A stretch of DNA of 64,000 bases from JANXUC01 sp964619065 (GTDB taxonomy: Bacteria; Acidobacteriota; Terriglobia; Terriglobales; Acidobacteriaceae), in contig CAZUCC010000001.1 in NCBI GenBank assembly GCA_964619065.1, positions 124,001 through 188,000 on the forward strand. Reading direction: 5' to 3'. The position numbers and the translations under genes are program-made. A model generated the notes under the pieces. It saw only the letters and a program-made list of their open reading frames with translations. It ran no database searches and was not told the DNA's origin. Shown here piece after piece: positions 8,470-15,966 of the stretch. Position 1 is the stretch's first letter, and every line of letters begins with the position of its first letter.

Positions 8470-8516
8470 TTGACAGGCGCGGGTTGTAGGGTATGATGAT
8501 ATGTTTAACATGTTAA
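8470..8516 (+). promoter_or_regulatory. Strong promoter with perfect TTAACATGTTAA operator (site C)
   Basis: TTGACA (8470-8475), 16 bp, then TATGAT (8492-8497) make a near-consensus sigma-70 promoter. The perfect 12-bp palindrome TTAACATGTTAA (8505-8516) starts 7 bp after the -10, covering the expected transcription start. The hpaF-like gene begins 22 bp further on, with GAGG before its ATG. Binding here would block initiation. Confidence 0.78.
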
Positions 8517-8538
8517 TCACGTAATTGGGTGAGGTCCT

Positions 8539-8952
8539 ATGCCACACCTGGTCGTTGAGTATTCCGCCAATCTTGAGGACGAGATCGCGATCCAGGAACT
8601 AGTGCGCAAAATTCATGAAGCAACGTTTGCAACCGGTGTGTTCGAACTGGCCGCGATTCGCACGCGCGCTGAACGGCGGGATGTCTACGCCGTAGCTGAC
8701 CGCCACGGAGACAATGCGTTTGTGGCGGTCCGTGTGAGCATCGGCAAAGGAAGAGATGAGGAAACCCGCCAGCGGCTGGGCAAAGCAATTTTTGATGCCG
8801 TGTGCAGTCACCTGGAGAAGATTCCCAAGGGAGGATCCACCGCAATCTCGCTGGAAGTACGAGAGATTGATCCCACGGCTGCTTTTCGAAGAAACAACCT
8901 GCACGCCCTGGTGAAAGAACGCGCTGGCAAGTCGCCCGTCCACCGAATGTAA
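8539..8952 (+). CDS. hpaF: 5-carboxymethyl-2-hydroxymuconate isomerase
   Basis: A 137-residue HpaF/HpcD-type isomerase of the tautomerase superfamily, acting in the homoprotocatechuate meta-cleavage pathway by tautomerising 5-carboxymethyl-2-hydroxymuconate. It starts MPHLVVEYS, giving the catalytic Pro after Met removal, and keeps the family pieces TGVFELAAIRTRAER, HGDNAFVAVRVSIGKGR and RRNNLHALVKER near the C-terminus. Length matches the family. It is a single gene behind its own strong promoter and operator site C and faces the FAH-HpaR gene tail to tail. Together with the HpaD- and HpaE-like genes it identifies the pathway. Confidence 0.88.
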   Translation: MPHLVVEYSANLEDEIAIQELVRKIHEATFATGVFELAAIRTRAERRDVYAVADRHGDNAFVAVRVSIGKGRDEETRQRLGKAIFDAVCSHLEKIPKGGSTAISLEVREIDPTAAFRRNNLHALVKERAGKSPVHRM

Positions 8953-8963
8953 ATGCGTCGGCT

Positions 8964-10454
8964 CTAAAGAATTTCCCTGCGGCGCCCTGGGGGTTTGGGA
9001 GCGGTGGCTTCAGTATCCTGGTTGCTGCCACCATTCTGAATCCCCGAGGCTGCCAGCACGGCTTCCAACTCTCTCAGCATTTTGTGCAGTTCCGCGAGCT
9101 GGGTCTCTCCGAAGCGAGCCCGTATCTCCGCATAAGCCGCTTCCGATTCCGGAGCGACTTCCCGAATCAGGCGCTTTCCTGCGGCGGAGATCGAAACCAT
9201 GTTGCGGCGCAAATCGGCTTTGACAGAGCGGCGCTGAATCAGGCCGCGCTTATCAAGATCCCGCAAAATGCGTGAGAGACTGGGCGCCAGCAGCACAGTG
9301 ACCCGGCTCAATTCTGTGACTTCGATCGCCCCGTTGCGCGCCAAGGCGCGCAGTACCCGCCACTGTTGTTCGGTTACGTCGTGCTCTCGCAGCGAGGGGC
9401 GGAAGTAGCGCATCACGGCTTCTCGACTGCGCATGAGGGCCATCGGCAAGGATCGCGAGAATTCCGGGAGCTTGGCATCGGGCGAACCTCCGGCGTCCCG
9501 TTTGCCGTTCCGTGAAAGTTTCTTCTCCGCCGAGTTATTTTTCCTCTCGTTATTCTCGTTCGTCATGTGGCCGTCGGAGTGTCCGCTTCCCCCCTCATCT
9601 CCCTCGTCGATCACGCGATTCCTCAACCTTCCAATGCCCGGCACTTCCACCTCGACGACATCTCCGGGGACCAGGTATCTGGGAGGATCCGATCGCGCAC
9701 CCGAGCCCGTTGGGGTTCCGGTAAAAACAATATCACCCGGCTCAAGGGTGCAGAAGCGCGAAATATAGGACAACTGGAAAGTCAGGGAGAAGATCATATG
9801 ATCGGAGGTATCGTTCTGGCGGACCTCTCCATTCACACGCGTTATAATCCGCAGCGGTCCCTCTCCGACCTCGTCTGGCGTGACCATCCAAGGCCCGAAA
9901 GAGCCGGAGCGCTCAAAGTTCTTCCCGGGCGTGACATTGAACTTTCCGTGCCGCAGCCAATCACGGATGGTGCCTTCATTGCCAATGGAGTAGCCCGCAA
10001 TATAGTCCAGGGCTTCCGCTTCGGCAATGCGGCGGCCACGACGGCCGATGACGATTGCGATCTCTCCCTCGTAGTCGAGCAACTTTGATTCGGGAGGACG
10101 CACAAGTGGTTCTTCGTGGGCAACCAAGGAATCGGGAAAACGGACAAAAAGGCTGGGGTATTGCGGCGCTTCCGAGCCATCTTTATATTCCAGGTTGCGA
10201 TCGGGATAGTTGACCCCGACGCAGAGAATTTTTCCCGGATGCGCGATGGGCTTGAGAAGTCGAACGTCGGCGAGCGCAAAGTCTGGAACCGACTGCGATG
10301 CCAGTTTTTCCAATTGTCCGAGAGCACCGGCTGCAATGACAGCGTGCAGGTCGGGGAAGGTGGATCCGAAACGCGCGCCTGCGTCAACGACATTGCCATC
10401 TATGACGACGCCGTAGGAAAAATGTCCGCCCACTGCAAAGGAGGCCAGCTTCAT
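8964..10454 (-). CDS. Fusion of FAH-family enzyme (HpaG-like) and HpaR-type MarR transcriptional regulator
   Basis: One open frame of 496 residues holds two complete proteins. Residues 1-284 are an FAH enzyme (metal motif DYEGEIAIVIG, GKNFERSGSFGP, terminal IGRLRNRVIDE), the same size as its stand-alone paralogues. A charged linker follows (about 285-330). Residues about 331-470 are a MarR-family winged helix closely resembling HpaR (SREAVMRYFRPSLREHDV, EQQWRVLRALA, wing around DLRRNMVSI). Met297 could start a separate 200-residue regulator, but the nearest purine-rich run is 19 bases away. It overlaps the DapA-like gene by ATGA. It probably represses the TTAACATGTTAA promoters, including its own (site E). 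Both halves look intact. Confidence 0.85.
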   Translation of the reverse strand: MKLASFAVGGHFSYGVVIDGNVVDAGARFGSTFPDLHAVIAAGALGQLEKLASQSVPDFALADVRLLKPIAHPGKILCVGVNYPDRNLEYKDGSEAPQYPSLFVRFPDSLVAHEEPLVRPPESKLLDYEGEIAIVIGRRGRRIAEAEALDYIAGYSIGNEGTIRDWLRHGKFNVTPGKNFERSGSFGPWMVTPDEVGEGPLRIITRVNGEVRQNDTSDHMIFSLTFQLSYISRFCTLEPGDIVFTGTPTGSGARSDPPRYLVPGDVVEVEVPGIGRLRNRVIDEGDEGGSGHSDGHMTNENNERKNNSAEKKLSRNGKRDAGGSPDAKLPEFSRSLPMALMRSREAVMRYFRPSLREHDVTEQQWRVLRALARNGAIEVTELSRVTVLLAPSLSRILRDLDKRGLIQRRSVKADLRRNMVSISAAGKRLIREVAPESEAAYAEIRARFGETQLAELHKMLRELEAVLAASGIQNGGSNQDTEATAPKPPGRRREIL

Positions 10455-11365
10455 ACTGCCTGGCTCGCTCCCAGCAGACCAGCGCGCAGCAGCACACCAT
10501 CGAGGCGCTTTTGGAGCTCTTCGGTGGCAGGCATCATCGGCAAACGATGCTCGTTGGCGGGAAGAATGCCCAACCGCTTCATCATGTATTTAATCGGAAT
10601 TGGATTGGTATCCCAAAAAACAGCTTGATTGAGCTCGAAGAGCTGGTAGTGCAGCGATTGTGCCGTCTCGAGATCGTTGTTCCAGACCGCCTCACACATC
10701 TGGCTCAGAATTCGCGGGCAAAGATTTCCGACGGCATTCATCAGACCACATGCGCCTACCGTCATCATGGGAAACGACAACTCTTCCAATCCGACAAAGA
10801 CCTTGAAATCCCGCCCCAGCACCGTGAGGCACTCGGAAACAAAAGCGAGATCGTTGACCGCGTGCTTCATGCCGACAAAGGTTGGAGATTTGGATCTCAA
10901 TTCTTTTAAAGTATCGATGGTGACACTTACCGCCGTCCGGCCCGGGATGTGGTAAACCATCCAGGGCAGACCACTGATCTTAGCCAGTTCGAGATAGTAG
11001 GCAATCAACCCGCGCTGGGGCGGCCGCGTGTAGTAAGGTGTCACAATCAAAAGGGCATCGGCGCCGGCGCGGGCAGCATGTTCCGTGAGGGCTTTGGTCT
11101 CGACAAAAGACTGGGAGCCGGTGGCCGCCACAACGGGCACACGCTTCGCTGTGACTCGGAGTGCCACGTCCACTAGATTGTTTCGCTCGTCGATCGTAAG
11201 CGTGGCCGGCTCGGAAGTGGTTCCATTTACAAGAATGCCATGCCCGCCATTGTCGATCTGAAAAGCGACAAGACGAGCGTAAGCCTCGTAGTCAACTTCC
11301 CCATTCTTGAAGGGGGTTACCAGGGGTGGAATGGAGCCTCGCAGGGCATCGGGCGCAATCGGCAT
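10451..11365 (-). CDS. Dihydrodipicolinate synthase (DapA) family lyase/aldolase
   Basis: A 304-residue class I aldolase-fold enzyme. The family signature NGTTSEPATLT, the Tyr of TPYYTRP and the Schiff-base Lys in FVGMKHAV are present. It is unlikely to be the lysine-pathway enzyme, because it sits with catabolic genes, overlaps the FAH-HpaR gene by 4 bp and is preceded by operator site E. No HpaI-type (class II) aldolase is visible in the locus. I therefore infer that it cleaves the 4-hydroxy-2-oxoheptanedioate-type product at the end of the meta pathway, or another 2-oxo acid. Confidence 0.85.
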   Translation of the reverse strand: MPIAPDALRGSIPPLVTPFKNGEVDYEAYARLVAFQIDNGGHGILVNGTTSEPATLTIDERNNLVDVALRVTAKRVPVVAATGSQSFVETKALTEHAARAGADALLIVTPYYTRPPQRGLIAYYLELAKISGLPWMVYHIPGRTAVSVTIDTLKELRSKSPTFVGMKHAVNDLAFVSECLTVLGRDFKVFVGLEELSFPMMTVGACGLMNAVGNLCPRILSQMCEAVWNNDLETAQSLHYQLFELNQAVFWDTNPIPIKYMMKRLGILPANEHRLPMMPATEELQKRLDGVLLRAGLLGASQAV

Positions 11366-11401
11366 GAGACTTATTCTTTGCTTGGGCCCTCGGGTAAATA
11401 C

Positions 11402-11435
11402 TGAATATGTTAAGTTATCAGGATGTCGCGGTCAA
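11402..11435 (-). promoter_or_regulatory. Promoter with degenerate palindromic operator (site E)
   Basis: On the minus strand TTGACC (11435-11430), 17 bp, then TAACAT (11412-11407). The 12-mer at 11402-11413 matches TTAACATGTTAA at 10 of 12 positions and overlaps the -10. It drives the DapA-like/FAH-HpaR operon (start at 11365), so the regulator would control itself. The rightward iorA-like gene starts 70 bp away and could also be affected. Confidence 0.6.
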
Positions 11436-11482
11436 CCAGTTCCGGAGAAGTTTGAAATCGGCCGGATTAGGGGCTTTTCGCC

Positions 11483-11947
11483 ATGGCACATATCTCCCTT
11501 AAGGTGAACGGCCGGTCGCGAGCCGTTGACACGGATACCAGCGTTCCCCTCCTCTATGTGTTGCGCGAGAACCTGGGACTGCAGGGACCGCGATTTGGGT
11601 GCGGTCTCGCGCAATGCGGCGCCTGCACCGTCCTCATGGATGGTACGACCGTGCGCTCTTGCGCCGTGCCAGTTTCCGCGGTGCGCAATCGCAGCATCAC
11701 GACCCTGGAGGGTTTGGGCAGCGTTGCGCATCCCCACCCGCTGCAGAAAGCTTTCATCGAAGAGCAAGCGGCGCAATGCGGTTTTTGCATGAACGGCATT
11801 GTGATGACGGCTAAAGTTCTGCTCGACACGACGCCTCACCCTACCGAAACGCAAATCAAGCAGGCGCTGAATGGCGTTCTCTGCCGCTGCGGCAGCCACC
11901 TGCGCGTGATCCGCGCCATCCAGCGTGCTGCGAAGGAACGCGCGTGA
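11483..11947 (+). CDS. Molybdenum hydroxylase small subunit, [2Fe-2S] protein, IorA-like
   Basis: A 154-residue two-domain iron-sulfur protein of the xanthine oxidase family. The plant-ferredoxin-type cluster site is FGCGLAQCGACTVLMDG (about residues 37-53), and the second, C-terminal cluster site is QCGFCMNGIVM with CRCGSHLRV. It passes electrons from the molybdenum subunit encoded next door, whose GTG start overlaps its stop by 4 bp. Relatives include isoquinoline 1-oxidoreductase and nicotinate or aldehyde dehydrogenases. There is no signal peptide, so export would need the Tat signal of the partner. No flavin subunit gene is present, as expected for the IorAB branch. Confidence 0.9.
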   Translation: MAHISLKVNGRSRAVDTDTSVPLLYVLRENLGLQGPRFGCGLAQCGACTVLMDGTTVRSCAVPVSAVRNRSITTLEGLGSVAHPHPLQKAFIEEQAAQCGFCMNGIVMTAKVLLDTTPHPTETQIKQALNGVLCRCGSHLRVIRAIQRAAKERA

Positions 11948-14253
11948 ACAAAGAAATTTCCAGCATGCTCTCTGAACGACTCCCGCGCAGAGAATTTCTC
12001 AAGGGCACGGGGGCGCTGATCGTATACTTCCACTTCTTTGGGCCGGTTTCGCAAGCCTTGGCGATGCCCGCGGATGGGTCTCTGCCCAAGACGAAACCGG
12101 ACGCAACACGTCTGGATTCCTGGCTGGAAGTCGCTCCGGATGGCACTATCACAGTCTTCACCAGCAAAGTCGAGCTCGGCACGGGTGTAGAGACGGCGCT
12201 AGCCCAGATGGTTGCCGAAGAGCTCGATGTACCATTCCAGCGCATCAAAATGGACTCCGGAGATACGGCGAAAACGATTGACCAAGCGGTTACAGCTGCC
12301 AGCAGAACCCTGGAAAGAGGTGGACCACAGCTCCGGCAAGCGGCTGCGGCGGCACGGCAAGAACTCCTGAAATTGGCATCGGCCAAGCTTGCGGTCCCCG
12401 TAGAAAAACTGACAGTCGAGGACGGGGTGGTCAAGGCGGCCGACCAACCCGCACACAAAATTTCTTATGGGGACCTGGTCGGGGGACGGCACTTCGACGT
12501 GACGATCACGGCTACGGGAACCGGTTGGGACCTGAAGGTCGCCCCGGAGGTTCGCGCCAAGGATCCCAAGGAATACAAGATTGTGGGCACTTCCGTAGCT
12601 CGAGTCGATCTGCCGGGCAAATTTACCGGAGAGTTCACATATTCGCAGGATGTGCGAATTCCCGGAATGCTGCATGGCCGCGTCGTACGCCCTCCGGTCG
12701 TGAATTCAAAGCCCGGGCGGGTTGATGAGAGTTCCATCCAGCATATTGCGGGCGTCATCAAGGTGGTTCAAGAGGGGGGATTCGTGGGCGTGGTGGCAAA
12801 CACTGAATGGTCCGCGATTCAAGCCGCGCGAACCCTGAAGGTGACTTGGTCCACTCCATCCACCCAACTTCCGGGCAACGTGGATGCAGTCTACGACTAC
12901 CTGAGGAACACCAAGAGCTTCCGAGATCAGATTCTTGTCAATCGTGGAAACCCCGAGGCAGCACTCTCGCAGGCGACAAGGACCTTCCAAGCGACCTACC
13001 GCTGGCCCTTCCAGCTCCACGGCATGATTGGCCCATCCTGCGCTGTGGCGGATGTTCGCGGGGATCAGGCAACGATCTGGGCGGGCTCGCAGGGCCCGTT
13101 CTTTACACGGAAAAGGATTGCGGCGTTGCTTGGGCTCCCTGAACTCAGTGTGCAGGTTCTCTACAGGGAAGGTTCCGGCAGCTACGGCCGACTGGAGTCA
13201 GACGATGCGGCGGAGGATGCCGCTCTGTTATCTCGCGCGGTCGGAAAACCCGTGCGAGTGCAATGGATGCGCGAGGACGAGCATGGCTGGGAACCCAAAG
13301 GACCAGCGCAAATTATGACAGTGCGAGCCGGTGTGGATACCCAGGGCAATGTAACAGCATGGAGTTTCGAGGACAGGAGTTTTCCCTGGACCGAGGCCAT
13401 GGGAAATCCCATGTTGGCATCCCGGCAAGTCGGTCTCAAGGGGACTACGGAAGGTTTTCAGAATGGGTCGGGCGGCGGTGGCCAGATTTATACTTTCGAG
13501 AATCAAAAAGTGGTGGCGTCACTTGTCCCCTGGGTCCAGCCTGACCCCACACCCCTGCGAACCAGCAACCTGCGCGCCCCGGGAGACCTGGCACGCGCCT
13601 TCGCCAGCGAAACGTTCCTGGATGAGATTGCTTGGATATTGAACGTGGATCCTGTCCAGTTCCGGCTGCGCTACCTTGCGGAGAACAAGAGGCCGGCGGA
13701 GGTTCTGCGTGCCGCGGCTCAGCAAGCGGGATGGAAAGAACGCACGTCGCGCCGACCCGCTCCCTCCGGACCTACGGCTACCGGAAGAGGAGTCGCCATC
13801 GCCGACCGCGGCAACACCATGGTCGCTGTTGTGACAGAAGTTGAAGTCGACAAGGCTCGTGGGAAAGTTGTGGTCAAGAAAGCAACGGTCGCGCACGATT
13901 GCGGGCTCATCGTCAATCCGGACGGTCTCAAGAATCAGATTGAGGGCAACATCATTCAGGGAGTGAGCCGGACGCTGCTGGAAGAAGTTCGATTCGACAG
14001 CTCTGGGATCAAAAGCCTGGACTGGAAGAGCTATCCGATCCTCACGTTCCAGGACGTGCCTGACATCGAAATCGTGCTCATTAACCGTCCCGAGATGCCG
14101 GCGCTGGGTGGCGGCGAACCGTCGATCGGGCCGGTACCGGCGGCCATTGCGAACGCTGTGTTTGACGCTGTTGGGATTCGCCTGCGGGAAATTCCTTTTA
14201 CGCCACAACGCGTTGTGGACGCCATTCAGTCCGAGTCCCACGCGGGGATATGA
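11944..14253 (+). CDS. Molybdenum hydroxylase large subunit, IorB-like, with Tat signal
   Basis: A 769-residue molybdopterin-binding subunit of the xanthine dehydrogenase family, starting at GTG. Its N-terminus carries a twin-arginine signal (LPRREFLKGTG) followed by a hydrophobic stretch, indicating export of the folded heterodimer. Family segments include TVFTSKVELGTGVETALAQMV, a Gly-rich piece GSGSYGRLESDDAA and, near the C-terminus, GGGEPSIGPVPAAIANAVFDA. The enzyme would hydroxylate an N-heterocycle or oxidise an aldehyde with water as the oxygen donor and pass electrons to a periplasmic acceptor. The substrate is not decidable from sequence. The dihydroxyphthalate-decarboxylase-like genes make an isoquinoline-like route possible. 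Confidence 0.88.
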   Translation: MNKEISSMLSERLPRREFLKGTGALIVYFHFFGPVSQALAMPADGSLPKTKPDATRLDSWLEVAPDGTITVFTSKVELGTGVETALAQMVAEELDVPFQRIKMDSGDTAKTIDQAVTAASRTLERGGPQLRQAAAAARQELLKLASAKLAVPVEKLTVEDGVVKAADQPAHKISYGDLVGGRHFDVTITATGTGWDLKVAPEVRAKDPKEYKIVGTSVARVDLPGKFTGEFTYSQDVRIPGMLHGRVVRPPVVNSKPGRVDESSIQHIAGVIKVVQEGGFVGVVANTEWSAIQAARTLKVTWSTPSTQLPGNVDAVYDYLRNTKSFRDQILVNRGNPEAALSQATRTFQATYRWPFQLHGMIGPSCAVADVRGDQATIWAGSQGPFFTRKRIAALLGLPELSVQVLYREGSGSYGRLESDDAAEDAALLSRAVGKPVRVQWMREDEHGWEPKGPAQIMTVRAGVDTQGNVTAWSFEDRSFPWTEAMGNPMLASRQVGLKGTTEGFQNGSGGGGQIYTFENQKVVASLVPWVQPDPTPLRTSNLRAPGDLARAFASETFLDEIAWILNVDPVQFRLRYLAENKRPAEVLRAAAQQAGWKERTSRRPAPSGPTATGRGVAIADRGNTMVAVVTEVEVDKARGKVVVKKATVAHDCGLIVNPDGLKNQIEGNIIQGVSRTLLEEVRFDSSGIKSLDWKSYPILTFQDVPDIEIVLINRPEMPALGGGEPSIGPVPAAIANAVFDAVGIRLREIPFTPQRVVDAIQSESHAGI

Positions 14254-14277
14254 GGGACATTCCAGCGACCTTTTTAT

Positions 14278-14313
14278 TTGACACGGATTCCCAATATAAT
14301 TAACATGTTAATT
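14278..14313 (+). promoter_or_regulatory. Promoter with extended TTAACATGTTAA operator (site D)
   Basis: TTGACA (14278-14283), 17 bp, then TAACAT (14301-14306). The -10 lies within a 16-bp perfect palindrome, AATTAACATGTTAATT (14298-14313). A TATAAT at 14295-14300 is also present but only 11 bp from the -35. The site lies about 100 bp before the hpaE-like gene and controls the hpaE-hpaD-MFS operon. Confidence 0.75.
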
Positions 14314-14334
14314 TATATTACCATAAAGGAGCGA

Positions 14335-14348
14335 ACGGCTTAAGCCGT
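14335..14348 (+). other. Short palindrome in the 5' leader of the hpaE-like operon
   Basis: ACGGCTTAAGCCGT is a perfect 14-bp palindrome in the leader, just after an AAAGGAG sequence and 67 bp before the hpaE-like start. As RNA it would form a small hairpin or a dimerising stem. No open frame follows the AAAGGAG, so its role, if any, is unknown. Confidence 0.35.
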
Positions 14349-14414
14349 GCCATTCCAAGCATTGATGAAATACTCACATTGGGAAACTCCTTCTTCCGTC
14401 TGGAAAGGTGAGCC

Positions 14415-15965
14415 ATGAAGTCGTCCGTTGCCGGAGATGTTCTCGAAAAAAATTTGGCCGCCGCAGAAACATACTTATCGCGTTTCCGACGGGAACCGCT
14501 CCCCCACTTCATTGCGGGCAAGGCCGACGTCGGGAGTGGCGAGACCTTCGACAATCTCTCCCCTGTCGACAACTCCGTTCTGTGCAAGGTCCGATCCGGC
14601 AACTCCGCGGATGTCGACCGGGCTGCACACTCCGCGGCGGCAGCTTTTCCGGCATGGCGCGATGTACCGGGAGACAAGCGGCAGCGTATTCTCCACCGGA
14701 TCGCGGATCGCATCGAGGAACGAGCTGAGGAAATTGCCCTGGTCGAAAGTGTGGATACCGGACAACCGATTCGCTACATGAGCAAGGCGGCGCTACGGGC
14801 CGCCGAGAACTTCCGTTTTTTTGCCGATCGCGCGCCTGGGGCACGCGATGGTCAATCACTGCCGACCGGCACGCACATCAACTACACGACGCGGCAGCCG
14901 ATTGGGCCGGTGGGCGTGATTACACCGTGGAATACCCCTTTCATGCTCTCGACGTGGAAGATCGCGCCAGCGCTGGCCGCCGGTTGCACGGTCATTCATA
15001 AGCCCGCGGAGTGGAGCCCGATGACGGCGCTGCTGCTCGCGGAAATCATGGATGCAGTGATTACAGAGGCGGGTCTGCCGCCGGGAGTCGTGAACCTGGT
15101 GCAAGGTCTGGGCGAGCAAGCAGGAAAGGCGCTCACGGAGCACCCCGCAGTGAAGGCGATTGCATTCGTTGGCGAAAGCGCCACCGGAAGTCTCATCATG
15201 GCTCAGGGTTCGGCGACGCTGAAGCGCGTTCACTTTGAGCTGGGGGGCAAGAATCCAGTCATCGTATTTGACGATGCGAATTTTGACCGCGCCTTGGACG
15301 CAGCGCTGTTTATGATCTATAGCCTGAATGGCGAGCGGTGTACGTCGTCGAGCCGGGCGCTGGTGCAGCGCGGCATCCACGAAGAGTTTACGGAGGCATT
15401 GGCCGAACGCGTGGCTCGCATCCGGGTGGGACATCCACTCGACCCCGCGACCGAAATTGGACCGCTGATTCACCCGCGCCATGCGGAGAAGGTACTCGGT
15501 TATGGCGACGTAGCGCGGGCTGAAGGGGCGACGGTGCGATGTGGTGGCGGACGAGCGCAGGAAGGTCCGGGAAACTATGTACAGCCTACGCTCTTCACCA
15601 ATGCACGGAACGACATGCGAATCGCTCAGGAAGAAATTTTTGGGCCTGTACTGACCATAGTTCCGTTTGCCAACGAAAGTGAGGCGCTGCGTCTGGCGAA
15701 CGACGTTCGCTATGGGCTGGCCGCTTACCTTTGGACGAGGGATGCCGGACGCGCCCATCGTTTTGCGGAGGCGCTGGAGGCTGGGATGGTTTGGGTGAAT
15801 TCGGAGAACGTGCGCCATTTGCCGACCCCGTTCGGCGGCATGAAGGCTTCCGGAATCGGGCGCGATGGGGGCAACTACTCCTTCGATTTCTATATGGAAA
15901 CCAAGAACATCTGCATCGCGCTGCAAGACCACAACGTGCCCCGCATCGGCGCTGAGACGAAGTGA
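14415..15965 (+). CDS. hpaE: 5-carboxymethyl-2-hydroxymuconate-6-semialdehyde dehydrogenase (HpaE-like aldehyde dehydrogenase)
   Basis: A 516-residue NAD-dependent aldehyde dehydrogenase. The cofactor region (GVITPWNTPFMLSTWKIAPAL), catalytic Glu in FELGGKNPVIVFDDANFD and catalytic Cys in NGERCTSSSRALVQ are intact. These motif variants match HpaE-type enzymes, which oxidise the ring-cleavage semialdehyde of homoprotocatechuate. AGGTGAG lies just before the ATG. The hpaD-like gene follows 1 bp after the stop, so dioxygenase and dehydrogenase are made together from site D. The order dehydrogenase then dioxygenase is common in hpa clusters. Confidence 0.88.
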   Translation: MKSSVAGDVLEKNLAAAETYLSRFRREPLPHFIAGKADVGSGETFDNLSPVDNSVLCKVRSGNSADVDRAAHSAAAAFPAWRDVPGDKRQRILHRIADRIEERAEEIALVESVDTGQPIRYMSKAALRAAENFRFFADRAPGARDGQSLPTGTHINYTTRQPIGPVGVITPWNTPFMLSTWKIAPALAAGCTVIHKPAEWSPMTALLLAEIMDAVITEAGLPPGVVNLVQGLGEQAGKALTEHPAVKAIAFVGESATGSLIMAQGSATLKRVHFELGGKNPVIVFDDANFDRALDAALFMIYSLNGERCTSSSRALVQRGIHEEFTEALAERVARIRVGHPLDPATEIGPLIHPRHAEKVLGYGDVARAEGATVRCGGGRAQEGPGNYVQPTLFTNARNDMRIAQEEIFGPVLTIVPFANESEALRLANDVRYGLAAYLWTRDAGRAHRFAEALEAGMVWVNSENVRHLPTPFGGMKASGIGRDGGNYSFDFYMETKNICIALQDHNVPRIGAETK

Positions 15966-15966
15966 T

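Noticed and set aside
14295..14300. TATAAT as -10 of the hpaE-like operon
   Set aside because: Only 11 bp from the TTGACA; TAACAT at 17 bp spacing fits better and matches the layout of the other sites.
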